DNA of 64,000 bases from Kuschelorhynchus macadamiae (taxonomy: Eukaryota > Arthropoda > Insecta > Coleoptera > Curculionidae): positions 1,479,880 through 1,543,879 of the forward strand of contig JAUTXW010000064.1 in NCBI GenBank assembly GCA_030620095.1, given 5' to 3'. Below the pieces are notes generated by a model, which saw only the letters and a list, made by a program, of their open reading frames with translations, was not told the origin of the DNA and did not search any database. This document shows positions 40,353 to 50,969 of this stretch, in pieces. The position numbers and the translations under genes were made by a program. Positions within the stretch are counted from its first letter, which is position 1. Each line of letters opens with the position of its first letter.

Positions 40353-40605
40353 CAAGGTCTCAGTGAGGAAAATATGAGACAAAAACGTCAGTTTTGTGTT
40401 GAAATTTTAGACTCTGTGACAAACGACGAAAACTTAACTAAAAACATTATTTTTATTGACGAGGCGAATTTCTCGCAGCAGGTATATGTTTAGTCAAGAG
40501 AACAAAAGATAGTGGCCGAGAGAAAATCCCCACCAGTATCAAAAAGTAAAAATTTCTAGCAGAAAATTTGTCAATGTTGTTTCATTCAACATTCAACATT
40601 CTACC
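40353..40605 (+). pseudogene. Mariner-type transposase relic
   Basis: The plus strand encodes QGLSEENMRQKRQFCVEILD then SVTNDENLTKNIIFIDEANF, with the first catalytic Asp in IDEANF. In another frame WPRENPHQYQKVKISSRKFV follows, which corresponds to the WSxENPH block after the first Asp in DD41D-like transposases (compare WSTENPH at 12.4 kb). Two stops and a frameshift lie between. The second and third catalytic residues are absent. Confidence 0.7.
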
Positions 40606-40732
40606 AAATTATGATTTGGTAACAAAATATATATTTTAGATTATTTTTTGTTTTGTTAGGATATGGTTTGAGTGATACAGGGTAATGAAGACTATTTCAT
40701 TTCCTTGAAAAATCTGTTATTATTCATATTTT

Positions 40733-41262
40733 CAGACGTTTCGGCCGAATTTCAGCCTTTCTCAATGAAATAGTAACAAAACTAAAAAGATATGTAAGAT
40801 TTAGATGCTACTGTAATAATATTTAAGATTTATAATAATAAAAGAAACTTAGTCATTATATGAATTTTACTTACTTTTTGGTTTCAGGAGATTGCATTGC
40901 ACAATTAGGCAATTGTTAATAAGTACATTTAAATATTGTTGATATACATATAACAAAAAATAGGTAAAATAGTTGGACGATTCACAAACAAATTAAAATT
41001 GTCAACGTAAGGCTGTCTGGATACTAATATATATACAAATGACCAGAGTGGTTTTTCTGTCAACAATATTTAAATGTACTTATTAACAATTGCCCAATTG
41101 TGCGATGTAATCTCCTGAAATCAAAGAGCAACTAAAACTCATAATGACTAAGTTTCTTTTATTATTATAATTTTTAAATATTATTACAATAACATCTTAT
41201 ATATATTTTTAGTTTTGTCACTATTCAACTAAGAAAGGCTGAAATTCAGCGGAAACGTCTGT
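40733..41262. mobile_element. Inverted repeat built from PLE-like termini
   Basis: The left arm at 40733-40945 (GACGTTTCGGCCGAATTTCA, GCCTTTCTCAATG … TTTAAATATTGTTGA) pairs with the right arm at 41063-41262 (reverse complement, ending CTGAAATTCAGCGGAAACGTC). The outer GACGTTTC plus hairpin block matches the PLE termini at 52.3 and 56.6 kb. The arms are about 200 bp with ~120 bp between. Probably two PLE-type terminal repeats in head-to-head order. Confidence 0.8.
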
Positions 41263-42547
41263 CCAGAATATGATCTAGAAGGTATACAAGATTATGTATG
41301 TTTAAAATACCAAAATACTAAGAATAATATTCTGATCTAGAACGTTATATGCGACTTATACTCTTTTCGGATGTTTTGATGTAGTTTAATTTGACAAATA
41401 TATTATTTCCTGATTTTTTAAGTTCATTACTTTTTACCGAAAAATGTGTTTACTTTTTCTAGTTTCTTTTTGCTTAACCTATTTCAACATATAATGTAGT
41501 ATACTAAGTAAATATTGTTATAAAATAAAAACACTTGTTCTCAAATTCCCCAACAAAATAAATTTGGCATTTAGACGATTTTGAATTATCTTTCTTCAAT
41601 TCTAGAAAATTATTTCTATTGTAAAGTATTAAAAGAAACATTATTTTTTAATTTTGCAGTAACACATCTCTACTGCAATAATTGCGTCTGATAAGATGTA
41701 TAGCTTTAAACATTCAAATTGGCCTTTCAGTTTTACGACATCGATATTTTATTTGAATAGGGCGAGTCGATAATAATTATAACCCATCATATGAATTTGT
41801 TTTTTTCCTATTCAGTTATCCGAGGAATCGACATACTGTGCATAAAAAACGTATTGAAATAATTGTTATGTCTGTTCTCCCATACTTATAAATTTTGATA
41901 AAATTTGTTTATGGTTGTCAACAAGAGATACATTCATGCTGATAAAAGTAGTTAATTTAATTATTGAACAGTGCATTATTTTAAAGATGTTTTAATCTTT
42001 ATAAAAAGGAGAGCAGTAAAGTGAATTTTTCTTCCCACTGAAGTTACATATTCTTGTCATGACTAATTTTTACATAGGCAGAGAATAGAATAGAGTTTCC
42101 CTCGGGAATATTAACAGGCAACATCTTGCTAAGTATAGAATTGCTACGTAGGAACAATTATTTAAAGGGGAATCATATTTCATATACCTCAGAAATATGT
42201 TAAAAAGTAATAATCCTTAACCATTTCTGAGGATTAGAAATTACAAAATTAAACAAATACCTCCATATGGATACAAAGAAATAAAAACGAGATTTTATCG
42301 ATCCGGAATCACTAAGAATATCTGTTAAACAGACTAAGGATTTAATTATTAAAATATAAAGTTAATGTGGACAAAGGGAAGTGGAAAAAATATCTGACAC
42401 TAGCAGGGTCCACAAGCAGCACTGTTAAGGAAGAAATGAAAATAGTCCGTTATGGTATTTGCCAAAATGAATTTAAATAATTATTTTGGATCAGAAAAGA
42501 TTATTGAATAAACCGGAATAGTTTATTTGTAATGTAGTTAAATAAAC
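41263..42547. other. No gene seen
   Basis: AT-rich; no recognised content. Confidence 0.3.
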
Positions 42548-42670
42548 TCACACGACGCCAGAGCTTTAGGGATTTCAACACCTGTATTGCGAAGAAACAT
42601 AACAATTGAAGACATCCAAAAAATATCAGGACATACATCATTCAACCAACTCGTAGTTTTATATTCCTAA
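42548..42670 (+). pseudogene. Possible tyrosine recombinase C-terminal fragment
   Basis: The plus strand reads SHDARALGISTPV, then LRRNITIEDIQKISGHTSF and NQLVVLYS before TAA at 42668-42670. The H-x-x-R, then I-x-x-I-x-x-x-x-G-H-x-S, then a terminal L-Y pattern is that of box II of tyrosine recombinases (DIRS, Crypton or phage-type integrase). Only about 40 codons are present and nothing upstream supports a full protein. It could be chance, but pattern order and spacing fit well. Confidence 0.45.
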
Positions 42671-44379
42671 TGAATTAAAATAAATGGCATTTACCTAATT
42701 TCTAAAATATCATTATGCTAAAGAAGGTACGTTTGTCTCCCGACAGTGATGCACTTGCCATTGGTTTGCTGTTCATTTGAGCAATAGTTTTAAATTTATA
42801 TGGCAAAACCGTCTGTTTCCTGACGTAACAAGCTTTAATTTATTATTATAACTTACTTAGTTTGTTGCAAATATTCACTAACAATATTTTTACTGCATAA
42901 TTAAGTTTTTAAATGCGTATTTAAGTCGTACAGGCAGTTTTTTAAAAATTGACATATGCCCTGTACAGGTAGGCAACTTACGTACAAATATTGTACGTAA
43001 GTTGATATTGATATTAAATCTCGTTTTTCCTTGTATTTAATCGATTTTAATTAAATTAACTTTGTTGTTTTGGTTAGTTTGGTACGATTTGGTTAAAAAC
43101 AATCCACAGTGCGAGTTAGTGGATTAAAATCCGTTGAATACAAGAACAAACCGTGGTTCTTATAAACTTGCCCTGTTTACCGCAGCGTAATTTCTTCTGT
43201 ATCGCACTGGCATTTTCTGATCAATAGTAGAAATAGCTATAAACAAAGCAAATAGTAGTTCAGAACATACCGTGTTCTGTACTTTACGCTGACGTAGACT
43301 GGTCAAACTAAAGTTCGGTTGTACTTGTGAAAAAAATTCAATATCGATAAAAGGAGTAACAATGGATAGGCAAAAATACTCTCCACAACTTATCAAAACG
43401 TATCTCTTCATATGTTCCAGAAAATTTTTAATTAAAAAAAAAACGAAAAAAAAATGTAATTTTTACAATTAAAAAGTCAATTCTGAATCACCTCCACTCG
43501 ACCCAAGAAATTTTGTACATATGTATAAAAAAAAACAAAACAATAGTTGGACGACGTTGAACTTGATCGTGACCGTGAATTTACAAGCAGATTTATATCC
43601 ACCGAGTTATCCACTTTCTTGACTTTAATACTGCAAGTGGATTTTGAACTATTTCCACTTGACATATTACTTTCTTACTTAAAGTTCTAGTGTTCAATCA
43701 TAAGCCGAATTTCAAATATATGGTTTTTCTTTCTTAAATTTAGTTCTATCAAATTTTAATGTAATTAATTCTGTCCTGCATGCATACTATTTAAGAATGT
43801 AAAACAGTAAAACAAAATTGTTTGGCTACATATTCTCTACCGTTTATAATTAAAGCTAAATAAACTTCAATAATAACACATGTAAAAGTGAAATTTTGTC
43901 GATTAAAGTTGAACTGTCACAGAATATATTATGGGTGCACAACATTTCATAAAAATCTACCAAGCTGCAGTAGCTTAAAAGCCAGTGGAGGATTTAGAGG
44001 GAGCGGAAGGGGTTTCCCCCTGAGCATACCCAGTAGTTACAATATCATAATAATATATATAAAAGCACTACTTCAATGAAAACTAATAATTCGCTCCCCC
44101 CCCCTCCCCGAGCGAAATATATAGTCCCACGCTTTTTGTGTTACATAAACGCCTTAATAAAAATCGACAAAAGAAGGTCTAAGCTTTTTGTTTTTGATTG
44201 TTTTATATATTTGAGCATCTTTATTAAATCATAAAAATCGATGACTAAAAAAAGTCCTCACATTTTGTTCCTATTTTTTCGCCTCCCTCCTGGATGTCAT
44301 CCGACAGACGGACCGACGGAGTTCATAAAACATATTTTTTGGCATCTAGCTACGCTAAAACGTAAAGATGTGTAAAAAT
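42671..44379. other. No gene seen
   Basis: AT-rich. 43983-44060 carries the GGGGTTTCCCCCTGAGCATA type repeat end also seen near 525-575. Confidence 0.3.
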
Positions 44380-45000
44380 GAGAGGGTAACTTTTTCAAGA
44401 TTACAAGCATTTTATTTGGCCGCCATTTTGTTCGGCCATCTCGAATTAGTACCACTATTTTACTAGTTGATCCTTATACCACAATTAGTTATGCTACACA
44501 ACTTGAAATCAAACCATTAAGCAGTTTTTTCAGGCTGAATTTTTAAGTATTTTATTAAGCCGCCGTTTTGTTCCGTCATCTTGGATTCGTACCAAAATGT
44601 TATCAGTTCATTCCAACATAATACTTGATGTTTTTGCAAAATTTGAGATAAACTAGATGAGGAGTTTTTTAACAATAATTTTTTTAACATTTCACTAAAC
44701 CGCCATTTTGTTTTGCCTTATTGGATTTTTACCAAAATGTTACCAGGTCATCCCTATATTATCCTTAATTTTGACCAAAATTTCAAGTCAATCGGCTAAG
44801 TAGTTTTTTAACTACGCCGCGAACGGACAGACAGACAGACAGTCGGACAGACAGACAGACAGACAGACATACAGACAGACAGACAGACAGACAGATAGAC
44901 AGACAGACCGACGGAATTGAGAAAACATGTTTTTCGTGATCTAGGGACTAGAGTGATTTTTTTCACTATTACAATACTTCTCTTTAACGAGGGAAGTAAA
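44380..45000 (-). repeat. Composite dispersed repeat block 5 (reverse orientation)
   Basis: Three modules in reverse (GGCCGCCATTTTGTTCGGCC, GCCGCCGTTTTGTTCCGTCA, CGCCATTTTGTTTTGCC), then the TAGTTTTTTAACTACGCCGC linker, a GACA microsatellite and GAATTGAGAAAACATGTTTT. This is the best-preserved example of the block's 5' part. Confidence 0.88.
44826..44908. repeat. (GACA)n microsatellite inside composite repeat
   Basis: About 20 GACA units with few changes, at the point where the other blocks have a short GTCTGTCTGTC run. The microsatellite is therefore an expansion of a sequence internal to the repeat family. Confidence 0.95.
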
Positions 45001-46439
45001 AATCAGTTAGAAAAGAGGGCCGAATAATATATCTTCTGAAAGCGCTTTATAACCTTAATTTATCTCCAAAATTTGTTGTACATTAAAATTATTCTTATAA
45101 AACGGCAGCCATTAGAAAATATAACAAATTTTAAATATTTGTAATAGTCAATTTACCGGAAATTTTCATGAAAAAGGTTCTTCTCTTTTCCTCGGATTTT
45201 TTTTGATATAAACATGTCATTGGAATGACAAAGGAAGGGAATACTAAGTTTTTGCATTGCCCAACGACCGAAAGCCATATTTTTTTTGCCTTTGTAGAAA
45301 ATGACATTTTTTTATACCAAATACATAAGTATAGCAGCTTCGATTCAATCGAATCATTAAAAAGTAGTATTTTCGTTTTAAATTTCGGATAAAACTGCAC
45401 TGGTTTAGGTCTATGTTCAATACATAATCTAGAAAACAACAATAACCATATGATATTAAGAAAGAACGGTAGCAAATGTTCATTCCAAGAAAAATCTAGT
45501 AAAAACCGAGTCTACTAGCTTTTGCTAGTTTATTTCTAATTTAGATAATATTTTCAACATTCAAGATTTACAAATAATTTAAAAAATTCCAGCCCCAAAG
45601 AAATCTCAAACGTACGGCAAACTCTCTTTTTATTTAGAAGCTAGAATTATGAATACTTGCTATTTTTGCTCCTGATGCAAATTTGGCCCGGAGCCTCTGG
45701 ACTCCTATTTCCCCTGGCCATTCGGGCTCTGATTGCCATGTTTAACGTGAGTACAGATTTGTATTTTTCAGATTTGGACCAAGTGGGGCATGTCTCCAAC
45801 ATGGCGTACTAAAAATCAAAACTTCAGGTAGGTTGGTGGTCCACTAGTAAGAACTATCCTCGGGCAAACTGTAGTTTTTAAAAAATCCCCTTCTTCTTCT
45901 TCATTACAGCGTTTACAATTTTTGCCATAATTACTTGTCTACGTTATCAACCCAATTAAATATTTCTTGCAACTCACGTCTATATGACTTTAGGAATTTT
46001 GATGAAGAAGTGACTCTAGATAAAGAACTGAACTTCGATGTATCCCTGCAGGTAAAATGCTTTAAATCACCATTATCTGAACAAGTAGAAGCATAATAGT
46101 GGCATCTAATTTATTGTCACCCGGTATATTAAGTAAACCGATAGACTAAAAAGCAATCGGGCCAGTTCTTTTCCTGCTACCGGTCTTGAACGCCGTCTTC
46201 GAGTGGCCTGCGTAACAGCAGGAGCGGTTGTATCAGCAGTACATGTCGATGTCCCTTGCATTACGTACTTATACATCCACAGGTAGCTATAATTCTTCTG
46301 ACCATGTACGGTGCTCTCCCGCAATAACTATTAGAAATCAGACTGTGACTACGAGACATATCGTTTATGCTAAATTAGATAAATATTTATATTAGAGAGA
46401 GAATTCTCGAATAATTTTTGGGATAAGAGAAGAAAAATG
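45001..46439. other. No gene seen
   Basis: AT-rich with a less AT-rich patch at 45.65-45.85 and 46.12-46.33 kb. Open frames on the minus strand (45131-45475, 46106-46324) have no family motif. Confidence 0.3.
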
Positions 46440-46660
46440 TAGTCCACAAAACGCATTTATTCAGGATATTTCTAAAATACCGGAACGTATGATGTCAAGG
46501 GGGGGGGGCGGTTTTCCGGTTTAGAACAATAGATAAACGCACCTTTAACTGTAAAGTTGCCGAAGTCGACCCTATATTTGGTCTTTTTCAAGGCTGAAAA
46601 AGAGAAAGGAAGAATGTAATAGTTTTCCTTTTCTCTGATAGTTACTACATACATATGGAA
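46440..46660 (-). repeat. Repeat X, copy 1 (interrupted)
   Basis: Minus-strand sequence TTCCATATGTATGTAGTAAC … CAGCCTTGAAAAAGACCAAA … CTAAACCGGAAAACCGCC matches 50577-50735 on the plus strand. At its right edge the match stops at GGAATA, where the MITE begins. Confidence 0.88.
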
Positions 46661-46662
46661 TA

Positions 46663-47519
46663 ACAGTAAAACAGAAATTTAAAACTAAAACAAATATTAT
46701 AAAATATAAAAAAACAAGGATTAGTAAAATTAATTTAATCTAACAAAAATAACACAGGACGACAAATAATTAACCCATAATATACGGGATATTATAAAAA
46801 AAAACTTTTAAAATAAATAGAGATATTAACGAGTACCAGAACATCTAATTATTATATATACAAAATAAAAACGTTTATGTTACGTACCTATTTCAAACGA
46901 TGTGGAACCTTATATCAAAAACTAAACTAAAATCGTGCTCCAATATACGACACAGAATAAAATTTCAGTACAGCCTTTTTCCTCGAAACATTTAAAACAA
47001 TATTGACATTAATTTACATATACATAAATGAAAACATACAACAGGCGACTAAATCGATGCTCTGCGTCTTATCTCATAGAAATATGTAGGTATTTGTTTT
47101 TTATATCTCCTTGTTGTTTTGGATTACGAGAACGCTATCCTATTAATTATTTTTATATAATTGTACAATATGATTATACTGAATATTAAGGTCCTGTGTG
47201 TCCGTTCTACTGTTTACTGTGCTGTTTAACGATATCTTCGTTAAAATTAAAGTTATGCTCTGTGTTAAAATGATCATATCGTTTAAAATAGGTACGTAAC
47301 ATACAAGTTTTTATTGTGTATATAAAATAATTAGACGTTCTGGTACTTGTTAATGACTATTTATTTTAAAAGTTTTTTTATAATGTCCCGTATATTATGG
47401 ACAAATTATTTCTCGTCATGTGTTATTTTTTTCTCGATATTTAAATTCAATTTACTAATCTCTGTTTTCTTTTTATATTTTCCAATATTTGTTTCATTTT
47501 TAATTTTCTGTTTTACTGT
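46663..47519. mobile_element. 857-bp MITE with ~250-bp TIRs and TA target duplication
   Basis: The left arm starts ACAGTAAAACAGAAATTTAA at 46663. The right arm ends TTTTACTGT at 47519 and pairs with it for about 250 bp (both include CATAATATACGGGA, CTTTTAAAATAAATAG and ATGTTACGTACCTATTT in opposite sense). TA flanks both ends (46661-46662 and 47520-47521). The uninterrupted copy of the flanking repeat at 50.57 kb reads straight through CATATGGAATAAAGTGCGGG (in reverse complement), which is the empty site with one TA. Symmetric TIRs and a TA duplication point to Tc1/mariner mobilisation. No coding sequence inside. Confidence 0.88.
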
Positions 47520-47521
47520 TA

Positions 47522-47590
47522 AAGTGCGGGACACGAAAGAAAACCGGGCGGTCCTTAAAATAAAGGTTCATAGTCTTAAGCAAGCGGAAA
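47522..47590 (+). repeat. Repeat X copy 1, continuation after the MITE
   Basis: AGTGCGGGACACGAAAGAAA then ACCGGGCGG equals the reverse complement of 50545-50575, so copy 1 resumes here. After CGGGCGG the two copies differ. Confidence 0.8.
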
Positions 47591-47825
47591 AATAAAATTT
47601 GTGTATGCAAATAAATTTTATGTTATTTTATTTGTTGTAATAGTTTGCGGCTTCACCTATAAAGTGGGCCACCTAAGCGGTACGGAAAATTAATCGAGTA
47701 TTTAGTAAATTTCGCACTGGTCCACTTGTAATTGGGATGTGCCTAGAGTCTCCATGCACTTGCCGCTAGAAGGTTCTAGCTATTTCCAGTGGCGCCTATA
47801 CATTTCGAGCATTTGTTTTCATTTC

Positions 47826-47835
47826 TATATAAAAG
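47826..47835 (+). promoter_or_regulatory. Candidate TATA box of the DD82E transposase
   Basis: TATATAAAAG lies 38 bp upstream of the likely ATG (47873) of the transposase pseudogene. Spacing would leave a very short 5' UTR. Only a sequence match; TATA-like strings are frequent in this AT-rich DNA. Confidence 0.4.
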
Positions 47836-47872
47836 CGTAGCTTAGAATTTGAATTATTATTTCGAAGTAACG

Positions 47873-49274
47873 ATGGCGAGCAAAAAAGGAAAAACAATTC
47901 GAAGCGGTGCACGTGAAGTTATTGCGAGCGTTAAAGAGGCCTGTACTAGAGAAGCTGAAAATAATAGTTTGACTATTCCAATTCAAAATCGAACAGAACG
48001 CGCTGCATTTTACGCTGGTGTTTCGGAAAGTAGTGCAAGAAAAATTTAAAAAGAACATAATGATCGCTCATGTTCTACTTCACCTTTAAAATCTCCAGGT
48101 AAAAAAAGACCCCGATTATCATACAAAGATAAAATTGACGATGCTGATTTTCAAGTAATTCGACGAACAATAGAGAATTTTTATAAAAACTTGAAGAAGG
48201 TTCCGACCTGCAAGGCCCTACTTCGTGCTGTAAAGAACAAAATAGATTTTTCCGTACGGGTATAAAAAATTAAATCAGCTTTTACGATCAAATGGTTTTG
48301 TTTGGCGCAAGTGCCAAAATAAACAAAAATTGCTCATTGAGAGACCAAATATTTTTCACTGGCGGGTGAAATATCTATCAACTGTAAGGCAATATAGGCA
48401 AGAAGGACCCAATATTGTGTATCTAGACGAAACCTGGGTAGATAGTGATATGACAGTGAACAAATGCTGGCAAAGTAAAAGTGTTACAGGTGTTGTTCAG
48501 AGAATCCGCTAAAAGCTATAAAGCGACTTTTATTATAATTCATGCTGGTTCAGAAGCGGGATTTGTTCCAGGAGCTGCTTTAGCTTTTCGCTCGGGACTA
48601 ACAACTGGAGACTATCATGGACAGATGAATAGAGATGACTTTGAAAAGTGGTTGCTCGAAAAGCTTCTACCTAACATTCCTCCCAAATTGGTCGTGGTAA
48701 TGGATAATGCGTCTTATCATTCTCACGTAGAAGATAAAGTGCCAACTAAATACTCTACAAAAGCTCATATAATATTGTGGCTTAAATCGAACAATCTTGT
48801 ATGTGATCCAACATGGAGAAAATATCAATTATATGAAATAATATCAGCCAATAAGTCTAGAGAAAAAAAGTATAAAATTGACGGTCTTTTACGTAACCTC
48901 GGTCATACACCTTTAAGGCTGCCTCCATACATGTGCGACCTCAACCCTATTGAACTTGCATGGGAAGGAGTGAAAAATATATTCGAGAGCGCAACACTGG
49001 TGAACTTTCAATTAAAGATTTAAATAAAATAACATTAGTAGCGATTGACTCAATATCGGCTGAAAATTGGAAATCGTATGTTAAACATGTTCGTTCTATT
49101 GAAGGTAAATACTGGGAAGTAGATGGCATAATTGAAACGGTTATTGATTATTTAGTTATCACACTGGGATCTTCAAGTAGTGACGACGAAACCTCATGTT
49201 TTTCAGAGGAAGACAACGATTTAGAAGGAATCGAACCATTAGAATCACAGCCGTCAACCTCAAAAATGGCTTAG
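47873..49274 (+). pseudogene. DD82E transposase pseudogene (IS630/Tc1/mariner group)
   Basis: Starts MASKKGKTIRSGAREVIASV, with a TAA at 48047, then KEHNDRSCSTSPLKSPGKKR. A frameshift in the T-run near 48250 leads into NQLLRSNGFVWRKCQNKQK, then RPNIFHW and YLDETWVD (first Asp). A second frameshift near 48497 leads to SAKSYKATFIIIHAGSEAGF, VPGAALAFRSGLTTGDYHG, VVMDNASYHS (second Asp), LRLPPYMCDLNPIELAWEG (Glu). A third frameshift near 48975 leads to YIRERNTGELSIKDLNKI and an acidic Ser/Asp/Glu-rich tail ending at TAG 49272-49274. There are 82 residues between the second Asp and the Glu. It parallels the 62.1-63.4 kb copy along its length but is clearly divergent, so they are separate lineages of one family. 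Confidence 0.9.
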
Positions 49275-49453
49275 TTTTTTTTCATATATTTTGTAAAATT
49301 ATTTATAAAGTAGTTGTCAATAAACTTCTTCAAAATAATTAAGTTTCTATTCAATACCGGGTGTCAAAAAATATCTAATAATGCAATTAATATTTGAAAA
49401 ACTACAGAACTCATATTTTTCCAAAATTAACACATCAATGTAGTTATAGTAGG

Positions 49454-50212
49454 GGAGCCAGCACTGATTTCAGTGAACAAGATTTATCAAAATTTTAGTC
49501 TATGCAGTTCCACTTTGGGCTAATCGGGTATGCCAAAAGTGACCATTTATCTCCATCTGTCATATTACTTTGTAAAGGGGGCATCATTGTGAAGTACTAT
49601 ACAGGGCGTTTCCTAATTGCGTGCTAATGTTAAAGGGGGGTGATTCTTGGACCTTTTTAAGAAAAAAGTTTAATATGAACCTAAAAGTCTTAACTTTGTA
49701 GATACAGTGTTCTAAGAAAACATTTTTTTTAAATCCTAATTCTGATGCTATTATAGATAAATAACTGTGTGAAATTTGATACACGTCTTTTATGCATAAA
49801 AGGGCATTTTTTATTAACAATCAATTTTTGAAATTTCTACCAGTGGCGTGTATATGTAATTATCCTGGGTAAATCCGTATGCTTCTTAATGCATAGAAGA
49901 CGTGTATCAAATTTCATGCAGTTATCTACAATAGCATCAGAACTGGGATGAAAAAAAATGTTTTCTTTTTAAACTTTACCATCCTGTATCTCAAAAGTTA
50001 AGACTTTTAGGAGATAAAAATACCCCCTTTAACATCAGCACGTAATTAGGAAACACCCTGTATAGTACTTCACAATGACGGCCCCTGTATAAACTAATAT
50101 GACAAACGGAGACAGACGGCCACTTTTGTCATACCCGAGTAGCCCAAAGTCGAACTGCATAAATTAAAATTTTGATAAATCTCGTTCACTGGATCTGATA
50201 CTAGCTGCCCAT
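49454..50212. mobile_element. Long inverted repeat (~330-bp arms), mariner-type motif inside
   Basis: Left arm 49454-49810 and right arm 49850-50212 pair over nearly their whole length (AGTGAACAAGATTTATCAAA, GCAGTTCCACTTTGGGCTA, GTGAAGTACTATACAGGGCG, AAATTTGATACACGTCTT in opposite senses). About 140 bp in from each end lies TATACAGGGYGTTTCCTAAT, the mariner-type end motif. No coding sequence. A transcript would form a long hairpin. Confidence 0.88.
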
Positions 50213-50410
50213 GTAAAATTTAGACCTGTAAATCGTGTATCACTATACTGGGTGGTCCAATAATAGTGGACGTAGGCAGTAGCCCGGGAACCGTTAATGA
50301 CAGAACTCAAGAAAAAATATATTTATAGGTAAATCGATCAAGAAAAATCAAAATTAAATCATTTTAAAATTCGAAAGTTCGTCGCTTTTGCAACACGAAA
50401 TAGATATTGA

Positions 50411-50770
50411 AGTGCGGTTCACGTAAGAAAACAGACAAATATAGATAAAGGTTCATTAAGCATAGTTATATTTTTTAATTATCTGAAGTGCGTATAGTCA
50501 GAAAGGAGTGAGAGATTTCTTAGCCGACCTTCCTAAACCGATTGACTCCGCCCGGTTTTCTTTCGTGTCCCGCACTTTATTCCATATGTATGTTGTAACT
50601 ATCAGGGAAAAGGAAAACCATTATATTCTTGTTTTCTCTATTTCAGCCTTAAAAAAGACCAAATATAGGGTAGAAACGTCAAAAACTTCATAGGTAAAGG
50701 AGCTTTTAGTTATTGTCCTAAACCCGAAAATCAAATTTTAAAGTATCGAAATAAAGGACGCTATACTTTT
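50411..50770 (+). repeat. Repeat X, copy 2 (uninterrupted) with a 165-bp TIR-bounded start
   Basis: 50411-50575 is bounded by GTGCGGTTCACGTAAGAAAA and its inverted partner CCGGTTTTCTTTCGTGTCCC GCAC. It runs on without a break into TTTATTCCATATGTATGTTG and to about 50735. This is the reference copy that shows the empty site of the MITE at 46663-47519. Confidence 0.82.
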
Positions 50771-50969
50771 ACTACGATGTGAAGTGAGTACAGTTAAAAT
50801 TGATACATATTTTCAAACTATTTGGAACACCCAAGCAATTTGCATAAATTACTTAAAATACATATTTATGCAACAATGTTATTTATGATCGAAAAATAAC
50901 ATCAAACGTCTTGTTTATTGATATTTAATGAGGTGCAAAATAAAACATTCTCATAGATTGATTTTTTTT

